Part shown: piece by piece, positions 8,835-17,814 of the stretch
How positions within the stretch are numbered: the first letter of the stretch is position 1
Layout: the number at the start of each line of letters is the position of its first letter
Source of the DNA: Lentzea flava
GTDB lineage: Bacteria > Actinomycetota > Actinomycetes > Mycobacteriales > Pseudonocardiaceae
Length of the DNA: 64,000 bases
Assembly (NCBI RefSeq): GCF_014648475.1
Contig: NZ_BMRE01000029.1
Location: 42,504 to 106,503, forward strand
Direction: 5' to 3'
Notes under the pieces: model-generated
Told to the model about the DNA's origin: nothing
Seen by the model: only the letters and a program-made list of their open reading frames with translations
Databases searched by the model: none
Translations under genes and position numbers: made by a program

Positions 8835-8876
8835 GCACGTCGGGAAAGTGGGAGCTTCCCCCTTCCCCGACGTGTC
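8835..8876 (+). terminator. rho-independent-like hairpin after the S8 protease gene
   Basis: A near-perfect inverted repeat of about 19 bp around a GCTT loop (arms near 8835-8853 and 8858-8876, sharing CACGTCGGG/CCCGACGTG). There is no clear T-run, which is common for terminators in high-GC actinobacteria. It lies 12 bases after the protease stop and just before the Nramp-like gene. Confidence 0.7.
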
Positions 8877-8888
8877 GGGAGGTCGACA

Positions 8889-10400
8889 GTGTCGTCGTCA
8901 GGGTCGTCATCAGGTTCATCGGTACAAATCGGAGTGAGCAGGCCGCCGCTCGACGTGGCAGACCTGCCGGAACCCGAGGAAGTCTTCGAGGTTCGCAAGC
9001 TGGGGCCGCTGCAGGTGGTCCAGTTCGTCATCGGCCCCAGCCTGATCGCGCTCGGCATCTCGATCGGCAGCGGTGAGTGGCTGCTCGGCCCGCAGGCGGT
9101 CGGCAGGTTCGGCTTCGTCGGCGTCGGCTGGGTGATCACGGTGTCGGCGTTGCTGCAGACGTTCTACAACGTGGAGATCGCCCGCTACGTCGTGGCGACC
9201 GGCGAGGTCCCGATCGTCGGCTGGGGCCGCGTGCCGCCGGGCTGGAAGTTCTGGGTGCCGGTCTCGCTGCTGGTCTTCTACCTGGCGTTCATCTTCGGCG
9301 GCTGGGCGGCGGGCGCAGGGCAGGGGCTCTTCGCCCTGATCACCGGCCGCGGCTACCGCCCGGACGAGATCGAGTACGTGCGGCTGCTCGCGATCGGCCT
9401 GCTGGTCGTGGTCTTCGTGATCACCGCGGCCGCCCGCAAGGTGTCCCGCGCCCTGGAGCTCACGAACTGGGTGCTGGTGGGGGTTCTGCTGCTGGTCCTG
9501 ATCGTGGTGACGGTCCTGGTCGTGCCGTTCTCCGTGTGGTCGGAGGGAGTGCGCGGCCTCGTGACGCCCGCCACGCCGCCTGCCGGGATCACCGCGACCC
9601 AGCTGGGCGGCCTGGCCGGGTTCACCGCACTCGCGTCCGGCCTGAACTGGTACGCGATGAACCACTACCGCGACAAGGGTTACGGCATGGGCCACCGCGT
9701 CGGCTTCCTCTCCGGCCTGCGCGGCGGCAGGCAGGAGCTGCGCCCGGTCGGCGTGACCTTCGTGGACACCCCGGCGAACGCGTCGCTGTGGCGCCGCTGG
9801 TACCGGCTGCTGCTGATCGACCAGTGGGCGGTGTTCTTCGTCGGCGCGATGCTCGGCATGCTGCTGCCGACCGTGCTGATGGCCCACATCGTGGCGGTGT
9901 CCGGCAAGCAACCGACCGCGGCGAACGTGCCGACGTTCTCCGCCGAGCAGCTGGGAATCCTGTACGGCCAGGGCATGTTCTACCTGATGCTCGTGGTGGG
10001 CGTGCTGGTGCTGTTCTCGACGCAGCTAGGCATCTTCGAGGCTCTGGTGCGCAACTTCACCGACGCAGCGCACGCCGTCTCGCCCCGGCTGCGCCAGCGG
10101 ATCGAGGACGACCCGCGGCGGTTCTACTACCCGTTCATGCTGCTGGTGCTCGCGATCATCGCGGGCGCACTGCACCTCGCGCTGCCCGTGGAGCTGGTGC
10201 AGATCTCGGCGAACATGTCGAACCTGGGCGCGCTGATGTTCCCGTTCGCCCTGATGTACCTGAACTCCCGGCTGCCACGCCCCGCCCGGCCGCGGTGGTG
10301 GCACCACGTGATCCTGGTGCTGAACGTGGTGTTCTTCGGGTTCTTCTTCGTGAACTTCGTCTACGAGTTCGTCACGGGAGGCCCGCTGGTGCGGTTCTGA
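8889..10400 (+). CDS. Nramp-like metal ion transporter
   Basis: A 503-residue polytopic membrane protein with about 11-12 predicted helices. The segment FVIGPSLIALGISIGSGEWLLGP after a short cytosolic N-terminus resembles the first helix of the divergent actinobacterial Nramp-family divalent metal transporters. The metal-binding DPGN of canonical MntH is absent, replaced by the GSGEW block, so transport of Mn or Fe is not assured. The GTG start at 8889 has GGGAGG about 8 bases upstream. The serine-rich first dozen residues are probably disordered. The stop overlaps the convergent hypothetical gene by 29 bases. Confidence 0.65.
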   Translation: MSSSGSSSGSSVQIGVSRPPLDVADLPEPEEVFEVRKLGPLQVVQFVIGPSLIALGISIGSGEWLLGPQAVGRFGFVGVGWVITVSALLQTFYNVEIARYVVATGEVPIVGWGRVPPGWKFWVPVSLLVFYLAFIFGGWAAGAGQGLFALITGRGYRPDEIEYVRLLAIGLLVVVFVITAAARKVSRALELTNWVLVGVLLLVLIVVTVLVVPFSVWSEGVRGLVTPATPPAGITATQLGGLAGFTALASGLNWYAMNHYRDKGYGMGHRVGFLSGLRGGRQELRPVGVTFVDTPANASLWRRWYRLLLIDQWAVFFVGAMLGMLLPTVLMAHIVAVSGKQPTAANVPTFSAEQLGILYGQGMFYLMLVVGVLVLFSTQLGIFEALVRNFTDAAHAVSPRLRQRIEDDPRRFYYPFMLLVLAIIAGALHLALPVELVQISANMSNLGALMFPFALMYLNSRLPRPARPRWWHHVILVLNVVFFGFFFVNFVYEFVTGGPLVRF

Positions 10401-10791
10401 CCCACTCACTGATGCGCGCGGAGGCGCGTGAACGGAACAGGAACATCACCGGTCGGCTGACGACGAGGGCGACGCCGTCGCCGGCCAGAGCCAGGTCGTC
10501 CACGCCAGGCTCGCCGTAGACCTTGAGCCACACCAGATCCGGCACGTAGCCGTCGGGGTTGAGGTTCCCGAACCGGTCGCCCTCGGTCACGACCGCCTCG
10601 CCCAGCTCGAACCCGGTGAAGCCGGCGCCGGTCATCCTGGCGCCGGTCTCCCGCTCGACGAGGTGGACCGGGGGAAGCGTGAGGACGCCGCTGAGAGTCC
10701 AGTCGTCGACCACCACGTGCAGTCGGCCGGCCTCGGACTCCTCGCCGTGGTGGCCGGCAACGGGTTCCGCCTCGACCACGTAGTAGGTCAT
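10372..10791 (-). CDS. conserved hypothetical protein, 139 residues
   Basis: I do not recognise this protein. The likely start is the ATG at 10789-10791 (MTYYVVEAEPVAG). A longer reading to 10839 would overlap the TfoX gene. It looks like a soluble mixed alpha/beta protein with several beta-rich stretches (LHVVVDDW, LTLPPVHLV, DLVWLKVYGEP) and no signal peptide or membrane segment. It follows the TfoX-N gene by 11 bases and is probably cotranscribed. Its last residues overlap the 3' end of the Nramp-like gene on the other strand. Confidence 0.55.
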   Translation of the reverse strand: MTYYVVEAEPVAGHHGEESEAGRLHVVVDDWTLSGVLTLPPVHLVERETGARMTGAGFTGFELGEAVVTEGDRFGNLNPDGYVPDLVWLKVYGEPGVDDLALAGDGVALVVSRPVMFLFRSRASARISEWVRTAPAGLP

Positions 10792-10802
10792 GCGCGCGTC
10801 CC

Positions 10803-11132
10803 TCACTTCGGCGGCAGCGCTTCCACGAAGTCGCGGCACCGGGCGATCCAGTCGTCCAGTGCCTCGTCCTCGGAGACCACGCCTCCGTCCACGATCACCC
10901 AGCCCTTCATCGGCCGGCCGGTGAAGTCGAAGACGCGCGCCCCCGGCTGTGCGAGCGCGTCTTCCTGCGCGTCGGGGCCCACGCGGGCGATCAGGTCGTC
11001 ACCCATCACGCCCACCAGCAGGTTCCCGTTCCACAGGAACGCGATGCCGCCGAACATCTTCTTCGCGGTGACGCCGGGCAGCGCGCCCAGCGCGTCGCCC
11101 AGGCGGTGTGCCAAGCCCTCGTCGTACGCCAC
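10803..11132 (-). CDS. TfoX N-terminal family protein
   Basis: A 109-residue protein matching the TfoX N-terminal domain. The family pattern runs as a short N-terminal helix, GVTAKKMFGGIAFLWNGNLLVGV, then DDLIARVGPD and a final KGWVIVDGG plus helix. In gamma-proteobacteria TfoX/Sxy regulates competence, but stand-alone TfoX-N proteins are widespread and of unknown function. Nothing nearby suggests competence genes. It probably forms a two-gene unit with the downstream hypothetical protein. Confidence 0.8.
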   Translation of the reverse strand: MAYDEGLAHRLGDALGALPGVTAKKMFGGIAFLWNGNLLVGVMGDDLIARVGPDAQEDALAQPGARVFDFTGRPMKGWVIVDGGVVSEDEALDDWIARCRDFVEALPPK

Positions 11133-11217
11133 ACGCTGAATACTGTCTCAGCGAGTTGCCAGGCGCCTCTCAGATTCGTGTGGCTTCATGGACGTACAGG
11201 ACATTTAGGAGGCCATC

Positions 11218-11490
11218 TTGTTCGGCGTGGTCGGCTTCGTGCTCGGTTGGCTCTTGACGCTGTTCATCCTCGTGATGATCGGCCGGATGATCGTGGACTG
11301 GGCGGTCACGCTCGAAGCACGCGGTGACTGGGTGTGGAAGGTGCGCCGGGTGACGCACGCGGTGACCGAGCCCGCGCTCGCGCCGGTGCGCAAGGTGCTG
11401 CCGCCGCTGCGGTTCGGCGGGTTCGGGCTGGACCTCGCGTTCACCGTCGTGTTCATCGCCGCGCTGATCCTCAGGTCGATCGTGTGGTGA
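11218..11490 (+). CDS. YggT family membrane protein
   Basis: A 90-residue protein with two hydrophobic helices (residues about 3-25 and 68-88) flanking a basic loop containing RRVTHAVTEPALAPVRKVLPP. That loop is the YggT signature (TEPxLxPxRxxxP). The TTG start is fixed by AGGAGG at 11207-11212, five bases upstream. No in-frame ATG or GTG fits better. In many actinobacteria a YggT protein sits beside sepF in the division cluster. This copy stands alone, so it may be an additional paralogue. It overlaps the convergent flavoenzyme gene by 20 bases. Confidence 0.85.
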   Translation: MFGVVGFVLGWLLTLFILVMIGRMIVDWAVTLEARGDWVWKVRRVTHAVTEPALAPVRKVLPPLRFGGFGLDLAFTVVFIAALILRSIVW

Positions 11491-13015
11491 GGACGCCGGG
11501 GTTGAGCAGGCCCTGAGGGTCCAGCGCGGCCTTGGCGCCGGACAGGGCCGCGGCGAACAGGTCCGGACGCTGCCGCGCGTACCACGGCATGTGGTCGCGG
11601 CCCACGGCGTGGTGGTGGGTGATGGTGCCGCCGGCCGAGACGAGGGCCTCCGACACCGCGGCCTTGATCTCGTCCCACTGCGAGGTGAGACTGCCCCACC
11701 GGCCGGGCGCGTAGATGCCGTAGTAGGGCGCCGGGCCGTCGGGGTAGACGTGGGTGAAGCGGCACGTGACGACGCCGATGCCGCACACCTCCTGCAGCGC
11801 CTCGGTGGCCGCCGCCACCACCGCCGCGTGCAGCTCGGGGAAGCGGTCCCAGGTGCAGGCCGTCTCGAACGTCTCGGTGATCATCGCGTGCTGGGCCATG
11901 GCGTCGCGCTGGTACGGCATGCGCAGGAACGACTTCCGCCACCGCTGCGCCGCGCCCTCGACGACCTCGCCGTCGCCGCACAGTTCCACCGCCCGCGCGA
12001 GCAACGCGTCGACGGGGTGGTCCGCGGACTCGAAAGCCAGCACCAGCACCGAAGTCGCCGAACCGGCGTTGAGGAACGCCTCCGCCGGGTCGAGCAGCCG
12101 GCAGTTCGCCGGGTGCAGGCCGGACTGCGCGATCAGGCGCGTCGCCTCCACCGCGCGTTCCCACGACGAGAACCGCACCGAAGCCCCCGCGCGGTGCACC
12201 GGCGGCGACTGCAGGCGCAGCCACGCCTCGGTGATCACACCCAGCGTGCCTTCGGAGCCCAGGAAGAGCCGGTCGGGCGACGGTCCGGCGCCCGAGCCGG
12301 GCAGGCGGCGCGACTCGGAGATCCCGGACGGTGTGACGACCCGCAGCGACTCCGTCAGGTCGTCGATGTGCGTGTAGAGCGTCGCGTAGTGGCCACCGGC
12401 GCGGGTCGCGAGCCAGCCGCCGAGCGTCGAGAACTCGAACGACTGCGGGAAGTGCCGCAACGTCAGCCCGAACGGCTTCAGCTGCGCCTCCAGCGACGGC
12501 CCCAGCACACCCGCCTGGATCCGCGCGGCACGGCTCGTGGGATCCACCTCCAGCACCTGGTCGAGCGCCGAGAGATCCAGCGTCACCACGCGGTCGAGGT
12601 CCCGGGGTTCGACACCGCCCACGACGGAAGTGCCGCCACCGAACGGAATCACCGCGACGTCGTGCGAAGAACACCAGTCCAGCACGTCGACCACGTCCTG
12701 TTCGGTGCGCGGCCGGGCAACGGCGTCCGGCAACGGTCCGACGTCACCGGCGAGGTTGCGGGTGACGTCGCGGTAAGCCTGACCGCGGGCATGACTCAGC
12801 CGGTCGACGGGATCGGCCGAGTAGAGATCACCCGGCGGCGAGATCCGCGACGGCGGCAGGTCGAGCGACGAGGGATCAGGTGGTGCGTGGAACGTCAGGT
12901 CCGCGCCCGGCAGCACCGCCCCCACCCGATCGGTCAGCGCACGGCGTTCCTCCGGGGTGACGGCGTCCTCGACGTTGCCCCAGCCCCACCACGACCTCGT
13001 CGTCATGCCGAGCAA
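11471..13015 (-). CDS. FAD-linked oxidase, alkyldihydroxyacetonephosphate synthase-like
   Basis: A 514-residue flavoprotein of the FAD-binding oxidase/transferase type 4 (VAO) family. The FAD domain shows the VIPFGGGTSVVGG phosphate-binding loop near residue 125 and GSEGTLGVITE near residue 250. The C-terminal cap contains THHHAVGRDHMPWY and the final DPQGLLNPGVL. The three-His GRDH motif is typical of alkylglycerone-phosphate synthase (AGPS) and its mycobacterial homologues. In eukaryotes AGPS makes the ether bond of ether lipids. Whether bacterial members do so is unproven, and a D-lactate/glycolate-type oxidase is the alternative. A start four codons in (MTTRSWWGWG) is equally possible. 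The reading frame converges with yggT. Confidence 0.8.
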   Translation of the reverse strand: MLGMTTRSWWGWGNVEDAVTPEERRALTDRVGAVLPGADLTFHAPPDPSSLDLPPSRISPPGDLYSADPVDRLSHARGQAYRDVTRNLAGDVGPLPDAVARPRTEQDVVDVLDWCSSHDVAVIPFGGGTSVVGGVEPRDLDRVVTLDLSALDQVLEVDPTSRAARIQAGVLGPSLEAQLKPFGLTLRHFPQSFEFSTLGGWLATRAGGHYATLYTHIDDLTESLRVVTPSGISESRRLPGSGAGPSPDRLFLGSEGTLGVITEAWLRLQSPPVHRAGASVRFSSWERAVEATRLIAQSGLHPANCRLLDPAEAFLNAGSATSVLVLAFESADHPVDALLARAVELCGDGEVVEGAAQRWRKSFLRMPYQRDAMAQHAMITETFETACTWDRFPELHAAVVAAATEALQEVCGIGVVTCRFTHVYPDGPAPYYGIYAPGRWGSLTSQWDEIKAAVSEALVSAGGTITHHHAVGRDHMPWYARQRPDLFAAALSGAKAALDPQGLLNPGVLTTRST

Positions 13016-13099
13016 CCTAAGCGAAACGGCGAAGTTCTGGAACGGGTGAGTAGAAGTACTCGCGCGGGCAGGACGGCCGCGGCACTAGCCTCCACAGGC

Positions 13100-13894
13100 A
13101 TGAAGACCTGGGGGGTCGCACTTGCGCTGGTGGCGATGACCGCGCTCGGCGGGGCCATGTACTACGTGACGAGACCGGACGGCAACAGCACCACCGACGA
13201 GAAGGCCCGCGAGGTCGCGGAGCGCATCGGCTACCCGGTCGGCACCGACGCCAACTCCTACGCCCGCGCCGCGCTGTCGGGCAACACCGACCCGAAGTAC
13301 TTCGCGGTCATCGGGATCACCGACAGCCCGACCGACGACCCGGAGAAGGTCCGCGTGAGCCTGGTGTTCCGCGTCCACGACCCCGGCACCTCGGAGGACC
13401 CGCCGTCCTTCCGGCTCTGGGAGCGGGACCCGGTGACCGCCTGCTACCGCGCCGACTTCAACTACTACGGCGTCACGAAGGGCGGCCCCGACCGCATCCG
13501 CTGTCCTGAGGACGCCAGGCCGATCACGCCACCGCCCGCTCAGAAGACCGGCGTGCCGGAGGCCTACCTCGACGCCTTCAAGGCGATCCTCGCCGGACTG
13601 CCGCCCGCGCCGACGCAGGACGAGGTGCTCGCGGCGTTGCGCGCGAAGCTGCCACCGGTGCCGGTCGACGAGCAGACCAAGCTGCCGTGGGTCGAGCCCC
13701 GCCTCGACGCCTTCGTCAAGGACGGCGCCGTCGGCATCATCGCCGGAAGCGGCGGTCAGTGCCTCAACGGCGTGCGCCTGGCCGACGGAACCGTTGCGGC
13801 GTGGTACCCGCCCCGCGTGCAGACGCAGCCCGGCGAGTACGGCTGCTCCGGCGAGAGCGCACTGGCGCTCTACCGGGTGCCGCCGCCGAAGTGA
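13100..13894 (+). CDS. membrane-anchored or exported hypothetical protein
   Basis: A 264-residue protein of unknown function. The first about 24 residues form a single hydrophobic signal anchor (MKTWGVALALVAMTALGGAMYYV) and the rest is hydrophilic and predicted outside the membrane. Cysteine pairs (AC...RC near 114-134 and QC...GC near 217-249) suggest disulfides. No lipobox is seen. The start is the ATG at 13100, the first codon that includes the hydrophobic segment. The stop TGA abuts the stop of the convergent CHAT gene with no intervening base, so the two transcripts must overlap. Whether it belongs functionally to the CHAT module is unknown. Confidence 0.7.
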   Translation: MKTWGVALALVAMTALGGAMYYVTRPDGNSTTDEKAREVAERIGYPVGTDANSYARAALSGNTDPKYFAVIGITDSPTDDPEKVRVSLVFRVHDPGTSEDPPSFRLWERDPVTACYRADFNYYGVTKGGPDRIRCPEDARPITPPPAQKTGVPEAYLDAFKAILAGLPPAPTQDEVLAALRAKLPPVPVDEQTKLPWVEPRLDAFVKDGAVGIIAGSGGQCLNGVRLADGTVAAWYPPRVQTQPGEYGCSGESALALYRVPPPK

Positions 13895-16483
13895 TCAGCC
13901 CGCCCCGAAGCACACGAACCCGACGGCAGCGGCATAGGCGGCGTCGTCGGCGGCCGCCCGTTGCACGGCGGCGAGTGCTTCGGCGGGCGCCATCCCGGCC
14001 GCGAGCTTCTGGTGCAGCTCCACCATGACCGGAGCCGTGTTGTCGGTCGGCACCGGCACCACGGGCGCGATCAACGTCCGCGTGCCCAGACCCAGCAGAG
14101 CTGCCGTGAAGCCCATCAACTCGTCACCCGGCCGCACCGCCGACTGCCCCGTGTCGCACGCCGACAGCACCACGCGGGTCGGAGGAGTCCGCAAGCGCTC
14201 GATGTCGTAGACGGTCAACGGCCCGTCCGCCAGTTCCAGGGCGGAGAACAGCGGGTTGTCGACGCGGAACGAGCCGTGCGCCGCGATGTGCGCCAGCGAG
14301 GCACCGTCCATTGCGGACGCCACCGCGCTCACCGTCGCCTCCGAGCCGACGAGAACCCGGCCCGGCACGTGCGCGCTGATCGCCTTGATCTCGGCGGGCG
14401 CCGCGGTCATCCTCGGCCCGGCCGCCAGCACCGCCTCGCCCGAAGCGTCCGCGACGTAGCACGCCCGCAGCCACACCGACGCCGACGGCGCGACCGTCAC
14501 CTGACGCTCCAGCACCGCCCACGGCAGGCCGTTCAACGCACCGGTCGGCACCACGACCAGCGGCCGCCCGTCGATCCTGGCCGCCAGCGGGGTCAACAAC
14601 CGTTGCGCCAGAAGCGAAGCGGCGTGCGCGGCGGAAGACCGCGCCACCGCGAGGTTCGGCAGCTGCGGCGGCAGGGTCACCAGCCGGTGCAACGCGAAGC
14701 GCAGCAACCGGATCTCGCGCACGACACCGTCCACCGGCCCGAGCGAGTGCAGCGACGCCCGGCCACCGGCCAGCACCACGGCCATCAACTCGCCGTCGTA
14801 CTCGACGAACTCGATCAACGCGGCGTCGCCGAGAGCACTGACCAGGGACGCCACCGACGGCGGCTTGAACACCGCGACCTCACCGGACATCTGGCGCGTG
14901 AGGTCGCGAACCCGTTGCTCGGCACGGACGAGCTTCGCCCGCAACGCACCGGCGGGCTTCCCGGCCAGCAGCGCCGACTCCACGTCAGCCGACACCGCCC
15001 GCAACGACGCCAGCGCGTCCTCGAGCCGCGGATCGTCGGGCGGCGACACGGCCTTCATCCGCAACGCACCGGCGCGCCAGCTCTCGGTCCACGACAGCAC
15101 CCGCGCGGCGTTCCCGGAGGCCACGGCCAGCCGCAGCCCTTCCAGCGCCAAGGCCTGCCCCTGCACCCCGGTGGACGCCCGCAACTCGGCCGCCCCCAGC
15201 GAAACCCGGTACTCGTCCAGCAGCGAGATGCCGCGACGCAGAGCAGAGGACGTACCCCGGACATCACCGGAAAGCTTGCGCCGCAACGCCTCCGCGTACC
15301 ACCCGCGCACCCGCAACCCGGCAGGGCCGCGCAGCCGGGAAGCCGCGGCGACCGACAACTCGGCGACGGCACGGGCGCGATGCCCGAGATCCGCCGCGAC
15401 CAGTCCGGCGTCGATGCGGGCCTCCAGCGCGGGCAGCCGCCAGTCCATCGCGTCCAGCTCGGAGGCGACCCGCGACAACGCGAGCCGCAACGGCCGGCTC
15501 CGGTCACCGCGCAGCACGGCGGCGTGCAGCTCCAGGTACCGCGCACCGGCAGCCCACAACAGGCGTTGCTCGCGGCGGAACCTGCGCCGCGCCTCGGCCG
15601 CGAACCCGTGCGCGGCGTCCGGGTCGTCGTCGAGCAGGGCGATCCGCGCGCGGAAGTACAACGCCTCCGACACGCCCAGCGGGTTCTTCAACGCCTTCAG
15701 CTCGGTGATCGCCCGGTCGGCGGCCGCGCGGGCCTCGTCCAGCAGCGGCACGGAGACCAGCAGCTCCAGGCGGTTCACCAGCAGCACGGGACGCATCACG
15801 TCGAGCCGCCGGTGCACCTCCTCCGCCTTGTCGAACAGGGTCAGCGCGGCCGGCACGTCACCGCCGCGGGTGGCCATGATGCCCGCGTTCCAGTGCACGT
15901 CGGCGACACCGAGCTCCTGGCCGAGCTCCCCCAGCAACGACGCGGCGAGCTCGAAGTCCGCCGACGCCTCACGCATGTTGCCCACATACGCGCGCACGAG
16001 CCCGCGGTTGTTCAGAGCGCGCGCTTCGACGAGCTGGTCGCCGACGCGCCGAGCACCGGCGATGGCGGCGGTGTAGTCGCGCTGCGCGTCGTCATAACGG
16101 GTCAGGTAGTGGAAGACGACACCGCGTTGCATCAGCGCGGCCACCGCGTCGGCGCCGGTCAGCTCCGGCATCGCGAGGTCGAGCAGCTTCAACGCCTGCT
16201 TCTGCTTGCCGGTGTAGGCGAGCACCCACGCGAGGCTCATCTGCGCCAGGGCGGCCAGGCGCGGCAGCGAGGCCTCGGAAGCGATCCTGATCGACCGCCG
16301 GAGGTGCCGGGCGGCGCCGCTGAAGTCGTGCATCTCCCGCAGCGCGAGACCGATCGCCCGCTCGGCGACGGACCATTCCGAACGATCCTCGGTCGTGCGG
16401 AGCACCGCGCGCGCCATCTCGACGGCCGCGCGCGGGTTGCGCTGCCTGGCCTCCAGCGCGTCCTCCGCACAAAAGTCGGTCAC
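13895..16483 (-). CDS. TPR-CHAT protein (caspase-like protease)
   Basis: An 862-residue cytosolic protein. Residues about 1-480 are helical tetratricopeptide repeats (for example LAALAQMSLAWVLAYTGK, ALNNRGLVRAYVGN). Residues about 560-862 form a CHAT domain of the caspase/separase clan. The catalytic dyad is present: H736 in AHIAAHGSF and C776 in VLSACDTGQS. CHAT proteases are activated in signalling and conflict systems and cleave after specific residues; some are gasdermin or Craspase effectors. It starts at the GTG at 16481-16483 with only a weak ribosome binding site. It is divergent from an intracellular subtilisin, with a 14-bp palindrome in the shared promoter. The TPR part probably senses or binds a partner. 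Confidence 0.92.
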   Translation of the reverse strand: MTDFCAEDALEARQRNPRAAVEMARAVLRTTEDRSEWSVAERAIGLALREMHDFSGAARHLRRSIRIASEASLPRLAALAQMSLAWVLAYTGKQKQALKLLDLAMPELTGADAVAALMQRGVVFHYLTRYDDAQRDYTAAIAGARRVGDQLVEARALNNRGLVRAYVGNMREASADFELAASLLGELGQELGVADVHWNAGIMATRGGDVPAALTLFDKAEEVHRRLDVMRPVLLVNRLELLVSVPLLDEARAAADRAITELKALKNPLGVSEALYFRARIALLDDDPDAAHGFAAEARRRFRREQRLLWAAGARYLELHAAVLRGDRSRPLRLALSRVASELDAMDWRLPALEARIDAGLVAADLGHRARAVAELSVAAASRLRGPAGLRVRGWYAEALRRKLSGDVRGTSSALRRGISLLDEYRVSLGAAELRASTGVQGQALALEGLRLAVASGNAARVLSWTESWRAGALRMKAVSPPDDPRLEDALASLRAVSADVESALLAGKPAGALRAKLVRAEQRVRDLTRQMSGEVAVFKPPSVASLVSALGDAALIEFVEYDGELMAVVLAGGRASLHSLGPVDGVVREIRLLRFALHRLVTLPPQLPNLAVARSSAAHAASLLAQRLLTPLAARIDGRPLVVVPTGALNGLPWAVLERQVTVAPSASVWLRACYVADASGEAVLAAGPRMTAAPAEIKAISAHVPGRVLVGSEATVSAVASAMDGASLAHIAAHGSFRVDNPLFSALELADGPLTVYDIERLRTPPTRVVLSACDTGQSAVRPGDELMGFTAALLGLGTRTLIAPVVPVPTDNTAPVMVELHQKLAAGMAPAEALAAVQRAAADDAAYAAAVGFVCFGAG

Positions 16484-16560
16484 GGCGTCACTTTATCCGC
16501 TGTGGTAGCTTGATCAAGCTCGGTCGGGGTGCCCGTCAACGCTGCTTTAGTGAGGCCGTG
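16484..16560. promoter_or_regulatory. divergent promoter with perfect palindrome at 16507-16520
   Basis: The 77-base space between the CHAT and subtilisin genes holds AGCTTGATCAAGCT, a perfect 14-bp palindrome at 16507-16520. Its central position between two divergent starts suits an operator that controls both genes together. The sigma factor encoded two genes downstream is a candidate for recognising a promoter here, but no consensus can be derived from a single site. Confidence 0.5.
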
Positions 16561-17760
16561 GTGTCGAAAGTGCCAGAAAGCGCGGAGCTTTACCAAAGAG
16601 CTTTCCTGCAGCTCATCGCCGAGGACAAGAACATCAGCTTCCACGCCGAACGCGGGCGTGAATTCCTTTATCGACCCGGCCAGCTGCTCGTCGGTCCCGA
16701 CGATCAACAACGGGTGATCGAAAAACTGCGCGAAAACAACATCGTCGCCCGCCCGGTGGATGGATTCGCCGGTTTGGCGCGGCTGATCCTGCCGAACAAC
16801 CCCGAGGACGTTCCCCGCATTGTTCGCCTGTTGCGCGACCAGCGGAACTGGCCGAACCAGCGGGTGCCGCTGGTGCAGCCGCACCACGTGATCGTCGGCC
16901 ACGGCGGCCTCGTCATGGGCAACCCCGGCGACCGGCCCTACCCCGCCGAACCGATCCCCGCGCCCAAGTCGGACGACCGCCTCCGCGAGGTCAGGGTCGG
17001 CATCATCGACACCGGCATCTCCTCCGGCGCCGACAGCGAGCACTCCGACTGGTTTGCCGAGCGCTACGACAAGGAGCCCGACGACGTCGACCCCGCCTAC
17101 AGCAGCGGCAACCACTTCGCGTTGCAGGGCGGGCACGGCACGTTCGTCGCGGGCGTGATCCAGAGCGCCGCGCCCGGCGTCACGTTCGACCCCGAGGTCG
17201 CCCTCGACCAGAACGGCTTCGGCGACGAGGAACGGCTCTGCAACAAGATCATCGAGCTGGGCCAGAAGAAGATCAACGTGCTCAACCTGTCGCTGGGCTG
17301 CTTCACCGAGGACGACGTGGCGTCCGAGCCGTTGCGCCGCGCCGTCGAGGGCCTGCCCGCCGACGTCGTCGTGGTCGCCTCGGCCGGCAACCAGGGCACG
17401 CAGCGGCCGAGCTGGCCCGCCGCGCTGTGCCGGGTCACCGCCGTAGCCGCCGCCGAGCAGAAGCGGGACGGCTCCCTCGGGCCCGCCTGGTACTCGAACT
17501 GGGGCCACTGGGTCGACGCGTGCGCGATCGGCAACAGGGCCTCGACGTACCTCAAGGGCGAGTGGCAGCTGCCCGGCGAGGCCTCCGCGACGCCGTTCGC
17601 GCTGTGGGCCTACTGGTACGGCACGTCGTTCGCCGCGCCCCTGGTCACCGGCCGGATCGCCGCCACGATGGTCGCGGACGGCATCACCGCAGCTCAGGCG
17701 CGTGACAAACTGCTGAGCGGCCCGGAGTTCCACCCCGGCTACGGAGTTTTTGTCAAATAG
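16561..17760 (+). CDS. intracellular S8 subtilisin-like protease
   Basis: A 399-residue S8 peptidase with no signal peptide, so it probably acts in the cytoplasm. Residues 1-140 form an unusual N-terminal domain that ends in a proline-rich linker (PYPAEPIPAP). The catalytic triad is D150 (VGIIDTGIS), H192 (GGHGTFVAGV) and S356 (YGTSFAAP), with N277 as the oxyanion residue (SAGNQG). The GTG at 16561 (or the adjacent GTG at 16558) is preferred. The longer reading frame runs into the palindrome. It heads a three-gene unit with the sigma factor and its small partner, opposite the CHAT gene. A protease pair of this kind suggests that one could process the other. Confidence 0.88.
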   Translation: MSKVPESAELYQRAFLQLIAEDKNISFHAERGREFLYRPGQLLVGPDDQQRVIEKLRENNIVARPVDGFAGLARLILPNNPEDVPRIVRLLRDQRNWPNQRVPLVQPHHVIVGHGGLVMGNPGDRPYPAEPIPAPKSDDRLREVRVGIIDTGISSGADSEHSDWFAERYDKEPDDVDPAYSSGNHFALQGGHGTFVAGVIQSAAPGVTFDPEVALDQNGFGDEERLCNKIIELGQKKINVLNLSLGCFTEDDVASEPLRRAVEGLPADVVVVASAGNQGTQRPSWPAALCRVTAVAAAEQKRDGSLGPAWYSNWGHWVDACAIGNRASTYLKGEWQLPGEASATPFALWAYWYGTSFAAPLVTGRIAATMVADGITAAQARDKLLSGPEFHPGYGVFVK

Positions 17761-17814
17761 TTGTATCTGGGGAGCAACCTCGGCCTCCGCCAGGTGTGAC
17801 CGCAAGGAGTCGAC

